This document shows positions 40,135 to 45,714 of a stretch of 45,714 nucleotides of DNA, piece after piece; positions within the stretch are counted from its first letter, which is position 1; the number at the start of each line of letters is the position of its first letter. The DNA is from an uncultured Sutterella sp. (GTDB lineage: Bacteria; Pseudomonadota; Gammaproteobacteria; Burkholderiales; Burkholderiaceae_F). The notes beneath the pieces were generated by a model. It was not told the DNA's origin, made no database searches, and saw only the letters and a list, made by a program, of their open reading frames with translations. The stretch is taken from assembly GCA_900754475.1 (NCBI GenBank), contig CAAECY010000124.1, forward strand, positions 1 to 45,714. Reading direction: 5' to 3'. The translations under genes were made by a program, and so were the position numbers.

Positions 40135-43100
40135 ATGACGGAAAAGAAATCCAAGGCCCCCGTGCTTCGGGACGATCGCGAAGCGGCTTCGCTCGAAGCC
40201 TCGGCTTACGAAGAGTCGCTCTTCGACGAGTTGCCGATCGATGACCTGCCGATTGACGGGATGCCGCCCGACATGTCGTTCAACGAATCGTTCGACGCTT
40301 CGTTCGATGCTTCGTTGGATGCTCCGGCAGCGCACGCGACGATTGCGCCTCCCGAATACTTTCGCGAACTCATGGACGGCGCCTGGGAGGGGCTCACCGC
40401 CGAAGAGCTTGCGGGCTCCGAAGGCGGGGTCGACGACATCGACCTCTCGGGCGCCTACGCGGCGGGAGCGGACCCCGAGCCCGCGGCCGACGCGCCCGCG
40501 CGCCCCGCGGACGACGTCTTCAACGTGGAGTCGGCGCCGCTCCTCGGTACGACCCTTTTGGAGGCGTCCGCGGGCACCGGGAAAACGTTCTCCATCAAGC
40601 ACCTCGTGCTGCGCCTTGTCGCGGAACTCGATTTCTCGATCGAAAAGCTCCTCGTCGTGAGCTTCACCCGCGCGGCCACGGCGGAACTTTCCGCCCGAAT
40701 TCAGCACCACTTGGCGCAAGCGAGCGCTTACCTCTCGGGCGAAAAAACCGAAGAGGAAACGGACGATCTGATCGTGCGGCAGGTCGGGGCCTGGGAAGCG
40801 GCGGGGCTCGATCGGGAGACCGCGGCCGCGCGCGTGCGCGCAAGCCTCACGGGCTTTGACAACGCGTCGATTCTGACGATTCACGCGTTCTGTCAGAAGA
40901 TGCTCAAGAACCACGCCTTTACGGCGTCGGGGAACCTATCCGAAGAGCTTTCGGACGACGACGGCGACGTCTTTTCGGACGCGGTCGAAGACTTTCTGCG
41001 CCGCGAACTCGATCGCCTGCCCGACGAGGGCGACCGGCGGGCGCTTCTGCGCACGGAAAGCTGGGAGCGGATCCTGAGGGCGCTCGACGGGCAGCCCGCC
41101 GACCTCGTGCGGCATCGGGCCGCGCCTGCGGACGACGATACGTCGCCTGCCGTGAACGCGGCCTTCGAGCGGTTCGTGACCGAAATGCCCGAGCGCGTGG
41201 CCGAAGAGAAAGCCCGTCGCGGCATTCAAACGTTCGACGACATGCTGACGGGCATGTGGCGCACGATCGCGGCCGACACGGACGGACACTTCACCGCGGG
41301 GATCCGCCGCGCCTACCGCGGCGTCCTGATCGACGAATTTCAGGATACGGACCCCATCCAGTTTGCGATTTTCGACAAACTCTTTCTTTCGGGCCTTTCC
41401 GTCGAAGAGCGCCTCCGACGGTCGCTCTTTTTCGTGGGCGACCCGAAGCAGGCGATTTACCGCTTCCGCTCGGCGGACCTCAACACGTACCTGCGTGCGC
41501 GCGCGATCGTGAGCGGTGCGCCCGACGGACGTCTGCCTCGGCTCTCGACCAACTTCCGTTCTTCGAAACCCCTTGTCGAAGCGCTCAACGCCTTTTATTC
41601 GCGCCCGGGAGCGGGAACGCCCTTCATGCGGCCGGGCCTTGAATACCGAAGCGTCGACGCAAGCGGCCGTCGCGCGGGGCTTTGGGTGAAAGAAAAGGGG
41701 GACCTCCGTCCCGCGCTTCCCTTTGAAATCTGGGGCCGCACCGAGCCCCTCGGCTCCGCGGACGAAAACGACGGCGAACTCGACCGGGCGGTGGCTTTCG
41801 ACATCAAGCTTTGGATCGAACGGGGCCGTGCGGGCGAAGCGCTCCTTCCGTGGGAAGACGAGAAGGACGACGCGTCGCTCGTCTGCGAAACGCTTTCGGT
41901 CGACGGAAAGTCGCGCCCGATGCGCGCGCTCGAAGCGCGCGACGTGGCGGTGCTCGTTCGCAGCCGCGACGAAGCCCGAGGGATCATTGCGGAACTGCAA
42001 AAGCTCGGCATTCGCGTTCGCATCTCCTCGCAGGAAAGCGTCTTTGCGACCGACGAAGCGATGGAATTGCTCCTCTTGCTCCGTGCCGTCTCGGCCCCGG
42101 CGGACGAACGGCTCATGAAGGCCGTCCGCACGACGCGTCTTTTCGGCGAGACGTTGGCCGACGTGCGTGCCGACGACGAAGCGCGCCGCATTGCCGTGCG
42201 CGAACGGCTCGAAGCGGCTCGGGAACTCTGGATGCAGCGCGGCGTTGCGGCGGCCGTCGAATCCGTGACGACGGGCGAACACTTGGCGGAACGCCTTCTT
42301 CCGGTACGGCTCGGCGAGCGGCGTCTGGCGAATTACTCGCATCTTGTCGAACTCCTTCACGAAGCGGGGCGCCGCTACCAGACGCCTGCGGGTCTCATCA
42401 GCTGGTTCGAGCGCAAGATGACCGACACGAAGGAGGACGAAGCGGCGAAGATGCGCCTGGAGAGCGACGCGAACCTCGTGACGGTGGAAACCATTCATTC
42501 GAGCAAGGGCCTCGAATATCCGATCGTCTATTGGCCGTACGCGCACAAGGGGTACTCCAAGCAAAAGTCCGCCACGTTCCGGCGCGTGAACCCCAAGACG
42601 GGCGAAGCGGTCCTCGAAGTCTCGCCCGTTCCCGTCACCGAAGCGGACGACCTGGCGGAAGAGGGGATGGAAGAACTCACCCGTCTCGGCTACGTTGCGC
42701 TTACGCGCGCTTCGGCCCGTCTCGTGGTCGGGGCGACGATGATTCGAAAGAGCGAAAAGAGCGCCGAGTGGCGCGCGAACCGCTTGAAGAATCCCTTCTT
42801 CTGGTCGCTCACCCGCAGCTGGGATCCGACGCAGGCGGGGGTTGTCGATGCGCTTCGCGAACTGCAGGCAATCGATGGTTTTGCGGGCGCACGGGGCATC
42901 CGATGGCGCGAAACGGACGACGTTCTCACGAAAGCGCAACTTGAGCTCGAGCAGTACGAGGCCGCGCGTCCGACGCCCGACGAAGACGACTTCGGCGTTT
43001 CGCCCGCCCGCGACGTATGGGCCGCGTGGCGTACGGCGAGCTTCACGGGCCTCACCCGCACGCTCGGCGACGACGAACCCGCGACGGCGCACTTCGCGCC

Positions 43101-43947
43101 GAGGAAGCGCCTGGAGCTCTCCGACCGGATCCTCACCTTCCCGCGCGGCCCCCGAGCGGGCGACGCGTTGCATCGCGTTTTGGAAACGGCGGACTTTCAG
43201 GCGATGGCGCCCGAAACCGAGGCGGTCCGTGCGATGCGCACGGCGCATGCCGAGCGCGTCATCGGGGAGACGTTGGAATTTTCCGAAGCGGAAAAGCCTT
43301 TGGCCGCCGCGGCCGTTGCGCGCATGATCGGCGACGTCCTCAATTCGGAGCTTCTCCCCGGGGTTAGGCTTCGCGACGTCCCGCCCGAAGCGCGTACGGC
43401 CGAAATGGAGTTTCTCCTTTCGATGCCGTCAAACCTCACGGCCGCCCGCTTGGGCGAGGCGCTCGCAAGGCTCGACCCCCGGTACGCGGTGCCGGGTTTG
43501 ACGGAAGCGTCCCTTACGGGGTACCTCACGGGCTTTATCGACCTCGCGTTCGGTGCGGGCGAGCGCTTCTGGATTCTCGACTGGAAGAGCAACGCCATTG
43601 CCGACGAGCGCGAGGGCTTTACGGAAGAAGCGATGGCGGCCGAAATGACCCGCCACCACTACCGCCTTCAGTACCTCCTTTACGGCGTCGCTCTGAGGCG
43701 GTGCCTCAGGGCGCGCTTGGGCGACGAATTCAGAGAGTCGATGATCGGCGGGGCGATTTACGTGTTTCTGCGCGGGCTCTCGGCCGAGGACGAGCTTGAT
43801 GCGAACGGACGACGCCCGGGCGTTGTCGTCGACGAAGTGCATCCCGCCGTACTTCGGTGTCTCGACGAACTCTTTGCCAACGGGTGGTCGGAAGAAACGG
43901 TCCGGAAGGCCGAAGCCGAAATCGGGCGCGCCGGGGCGCGCCGTTGA
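40135..43947 (+). CDS. recB: Exodeoxyribonuclease V subunit beta (RecB), with N-terminal extension
   Basis: 1270 residues. UvrD-type helicase motifs: Walker A EASAGTGKTF (K150), motif II DEFQDTDPIQF, motif III FFVGDPKQAIYRFRSADLNT, and VETIHSSKGLEYPIVYWPYA. The C-terminal nuclease domain keeps ILDWKSN (D1149, K1151) and the QxxLY-type motif at Q1179 (RLQYLLYG). RecB is the 3'-5' helicase and nuclease of RecBCD. Walker A normally lies near residue 25; here some 120 extra residues precede it, acidic and repetitive (ELPIDDLPIDG, then SFDASFDASLDA). The ATG lacks a nearby ribosome site; GGAGGAGAGGA lies about 40 nt upstream, separated by a small GGGCGC / GCGCCC hairpin. Confidence 0.95.
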   Translation: MTEKKSKAPVLRDDREAASLEASAYEESLFDELPIDDLPIDGMPPDMSFNESFDASFDASLDAPAAHATIAPPEYFRELMDGAWEGLTAEELAGSEGGVDDIDLSGAYAAGADPEPAADAPARPADDVFNVESAPLLGTTLLEASAGTGKTFSIKHLVLRLVAELDFSIEKLLVVSFTRAATAELSARIQHHLAQASAYLSGEKTEEETDDLIVRQVGAWEAAGLDRETAAARVRASLTGFDNASILTIHAFCQKMLKNHAFTASGNLSEELSDDDGDVFSDAVEDFLRRELDRLPDEGDRRALLRTESWERILRALDGQPADLVRHRAAPADDDTSPAVNAAFERFVTEMPERVAEEKARRGIQTFDDMLTGMWRTIAADTDGHFTAGIRRAYRGVLIDEFQDTDPIQFAIFDKLFLSGLSVEERLRRSLFFVGDPKQAIYRFRSADLNTYLRARAIVSGAPDGRLPRLSTNFRSSKPLVEALNAFYSRPGAGTPFMRPGLEYRSVDASGRRAGLWVKEKGDLRPALPFEIWGRTEPLGSADENDGELDRAVAFDIKLWIERGRAGEALLPWEDEKDDASLVCETLSVDGKSRPMRALEARDVAVLVRSRDEARGIIAELQKLGIRVRISSQESVFATDEAMELLLLLRAVSAPADERLMKAVRTTRLFGETLADVRADDEARRIAVRERLEAARELWMQRGVAAAVESVTTGEHLAERLLPVRLGERRLANYSHLVELLHEAGRRYQTPAGLISWFERKMTDTKEDEAAKMRLESDANLVTVETIHSSKGLEYPIVYWPYAHKGYSKQKSATFRRVNPKTGEAVLEVSPVPVTEADDLAEEGMEELTRLGYVALTRASARLVVGATMIRKSEKSAEWRANRLKNPFFWSLTRSWDPTQAGVVDALRELQAIDGFAGARGIRWRETDDVLTKAQLELEQYEAARPTPDEDDFGVSPARDVWAAWRTASFTGLTRTLGDDEPATAHFAPRKRLELSDRILTFPRGPRAGDALHRVLETADFQAMAPETEAVRAMRTAHAERVIGETLEFSEAEKPLAAAAVARMIGDVLNSELLPGVRLRDVPPEARTAEMEFLLSMPSNLTAARLGEALARLDPRYAVPGLTEASLTGYLTGFIDLAFGAGERFWILDWKSNAIADEREGFTEEAMAAEMTRHHYRLQYLLYGVALRRCLRARLGDEFRESMIGGAIYVFLRGLSAEDELDANGRRPGVVVDEVHPAVLRCLDELFANGWSEETVRKAEAEIGRAGARR
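40276..40323 (+). repeat. Tandem 12-bp repeat inside the recB extension
   Basis: Four adjoining 12-bp units of the type TCGTTCGAYGCT encode SFNE, SFDA, SFDA and SLDA. The period is a multiple of three, so copy-number changes keep the frame. It lies in the acidic N-terminal extension of RecB, outside the conserved core. Confidence 0.85.
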
Positions 43948-43958
43948 GGAATCTCGCA

Positions 43959-45714
43959 ATGACGGAATGGACGACGAAAGAAATGACGAAAGAAGCGTTG
44001 AACGAAACGACGACGAGCGCACTGCGGGACGAACTCCTCCCTCTCGGGGCGGCCTTTTTGCGTATGGCCGAACGCCGCGCGGGGCGTGCGCTCTCCGACG
44101 AGGCGGCTCTGGCGGCGGACGCGCTGATGCGCGCCTTTGCCGAGGCTTCGCACAAAGGGAGCGTCTGCGTGCGCCGCCAAGACCTCTTGGCAACGCTCGC
44201 CGAGACGATGCCCGAGCCCTTCGGTCGCGACACTGCGGACGAGCGGCTTGAGCGCCTTTTCGACGAACTCGAAGCGCTCGGGCTGCTCCTGAGGCGCGAG
44301 TGCGCCGCAGCGCCCGAAACCTTGATTGCACCCTGGGTCGAAGACGGAGAGCGCATCTACGCGGCGCGCTACTTCGCGCAGGAAGCGAGCCTCGCGGACG
44401 CACTCGTTCGGATTGCCTCGCAAACGCCCGAGAAGCCTTCCGAGGCGGTGCTCTCCGAAATGCGCCGCCTCACGGACGCGATTCACGCCGACGAACACCA
44501 GGCGGGGGCCGTTCGCAAGGCGCTCGACGAAAACCTCGCCGTGATTTGCGGCGGCCCCGGGACGGGGAAAACGACGAGCGTCGTGCTGATGCTGGAGTGC
44601 CTCCTTGCGGAAAAGCCGAATCTGCGCATCTACCTGGCGGCCCCAACGGGGAAAGCCACGAGCCGCATGGCGCAGTCCATTCAGGAAAGCGTCGCCTCGG
44701 ACCGACTCGTTCATTTGCTCCCGCGCATGGGCGCGGTGCTCGCGGGAAAGAGCGACGCCGTGGTCGAAGGCCGAACGCTTCACAAGTGGCTCGTCACGAA
44801 AACCGCTTCCGGGGAACGTCCCTCGAAGACGAACCCCTTGCCCTGCGACGTCCTCGTGATCGACGAAGCGTCCATGGTGGACATTCACCTGGCGGCGCGC
44901 CTCTTTGAGGCGGTTTCGCCGAAAACCCGGGTGATCGTGCTCGGGGACAAATTCCAGTTGGCGGCCGTGGGACCGGGGGCGGTGTTCGCGGACATTTCTT
45001 CCTCGACGGGCGCATTGGCGCGCCACGTCGCGGAATTGAAGACGAGCCGGCGCTTCAAAGAAAAAACCGTCATCTGGTCGCTCGCGCGTGCCGTGAATCA
45101 CGAGGGCGTGGCCGCCGAGGATGCGCCCGACGACGTGGTGCGACTCCTGCGCGCGAACCTCACGGAACCTTCGCCCGAAGGCGACATTCGTCCCGCCGTC
45201 TGGTTCGACGAAGCGCCGCAGCCCGATACGGGGCTCTCGAGCGCGGCGCTCGAATGGCTCGATCGCGAGTCGCAACCTTACCTGGAGGCGCTTGCCGCGT
45301 ACGTCGAAGCCGAGCGTCGACCGGGGGGCGAGACGGACCTCGAAGAAGCCTGGACGCGCCTCTGGAAGGCGCTCGCACGCTTTCGTCCGCTCGCGGCGCA
45401 GCGCCGCGGCCCGCAGAGCGTCGAAGCGCTCAATCGCGTCATGGAAAGCCGCGTCAAGGCAAAACTCGTCGAAATCGGCGCCTACGACGAACGGTTCGAC
45501 GACGAGGTGTACCCGGGACGCGTCGTCATCGTTCGAAAAAACGACGACGTGCTCGGCGTCTTCAACGGGGACGTGGGGATCGTCGTGCCGCTTCCCTTCG
45601 GGCCCGACGAAGATCCCCTTACGGCGCGTCCCCGCCGCACGGTGATTTTCGGCGACACGGGTAAGCGCATCGCCCCCTCGCTCCTTCCCGCGCACGAAAC
45701 CGCATTTGCAATCA
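43959..45714 (+). CDS. recD: Exodeoxyribonuclease V subunit alpha (RecD), 3' end outside window
   Basis: 585 codons are visible from the ATG at 43959; the frame stays open to the last base. GAGGAA, overlapping the recB stop, lies 7 nt upstream. RecD is the fast 5'-3' helicase of RecBCD. Seen: the N-terminal region (RYFAQEASLADALVRIA), Walker A GGPGTGKTT at about residues 198-206, motif Ia AAPTGKATSRMAQSI, Walker B VLVIDEASMVD, and motif III VIVLGDKFQLAAVGPGAVFAD. The later motifs, expected near the C-terminus, are beyond the window. The gap to recB is 11 bp. Confidence 0.95.
   Translation, partial: MTEWTTKEMTKEALNETTTSALRDELLPLGAAFLRMAERRAGRALSDEAALAADALMRAFAEASHKGSVCVRRQDLLATLAETMPEPFGRDTADERLERLFDELEALGLLLRRECAAAPETLIAPWVEDGERIYAARYFAQEASLADALVRIASQTPEKPSEAVLSEMRRLTDAIHADEHQAGAVRKALDENLAVICGGPGTGKTTSVVLMLECLLAEKPNLRIYLAAPTGKATSRMAQSIQESVASDRLVHLLPRMGAVLAGKSDAVVEGRTLHKWLVTKTASGERPSKTNPLPCDVLVIDEASMVDIHLAARLFEAVSPKTRVIVLGDKFQLAAVGPGAVFADISSSTGALARHVAELKTSRRFKEKTVIWSLARAVNHEGVAAEDAPDDVVRLLRANLTEPSPEGDIRPAVWFDEAPQPDTGLSSAALEWLDRESQPYLEALAAYVEAERRPGGETDLEEAWTRLWKALARFRPLAAQRRGPQSVEALNRVMESRVKAKLVEIGAYDERFDDEVYPGRVVIVRKNDDVLGVFNGDVGIVVPLPFGPDEDPLTARPRRTVIFGDTGKRIAPSLLPAHETAFAI

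Noticed and set aside
36363..40154. Very long antisense open frame (over 1200 codons) opposite recC
   Set aside because: It mirrors recC codon by codon. In GC-rich coding DNA the antisense frames often lack stops. The product is His/Arg/Phe-rich with no domain and has no ribosome site.

Overview
The window is a GC-rich chromosomal segment of a betaproteobacterium. The gene order rodZ-ispG-hisS-yfgM-bamB-der-hfq-hflX ... hflK-hflC-DUF2065-purA-phosphoribosyltransferase, and a priB gene between rpsF and rpsR, are typical of Burkholderiales. A periplasmic arylsulfate sulfotransferase, an NCS1 permease cassette and a peptidase island are compatible with a host-associated lineage such as Sutterellaceae. 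That last placement is inference from gene content and protein similarity recalled from memory; no search was run.

Layout. Positions 1-8403 (+): end of rodZ, then ispG (isoprenoids), hisS, yfgM-like, bamB (outer-membrane assembly), der, hfq and hflX. Positions 8476-13045 (-): a five-gene island (MFS transporter, flavin-type reductase, M20 peptidase, YjiG, YjiH) that splits the usual hflX-hflK junction. Positions 13444-18402 (+): hflK, hflC, a DUF2065 gene, a hairpin-rich purA leader, purA and a phosphoribosyltransferase. Positions 18659-20140: an MscS-type channel. Positions 20266-20868 (-): a HicB-like DNA-binding protein with no HicA partner. Positions 21103-24646 (+): a cassette of ADP-ribosylglycohydrolase-fold protein, PfkB kinase and NCS1 permease, which looks like nucleoside salvage. 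Positions 24791-27971: divergent LysR regulator and arylsulfate sulfotransferase. Positions 28107-28193 (-): tRNA-Leu(CAG) with a near-consensus promoter. Positions 28384-36243 (+): rnr, rlmB, the rpsF-priB-rpsR-rplI cluster, dnaB, a DUF456 membrane protein and a LeuE-like exporter. Positions 36387-45714 (+): recC, recB and recD, with recD cut off by the window edge.

Most of the window is conserved housekeeping sequence. The parts deserving attention are: the island between hflX and hflK with its transporter-peptidase unit; the nucleoside-type cassette; the lone HicB-like protein with a strongly acidic tail; low-complexity extensions on HflK, RecB and RNase R; and several intrinsic-terminator-like hairpins lying directly in front of start codons (ispG, der, the M20 peptidase, rlmB, recC and, further upstream, purA). 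I found no CRISPR array, prophage, insertion sequence or rRNA. No clearly new defence or catalytic system is visible.
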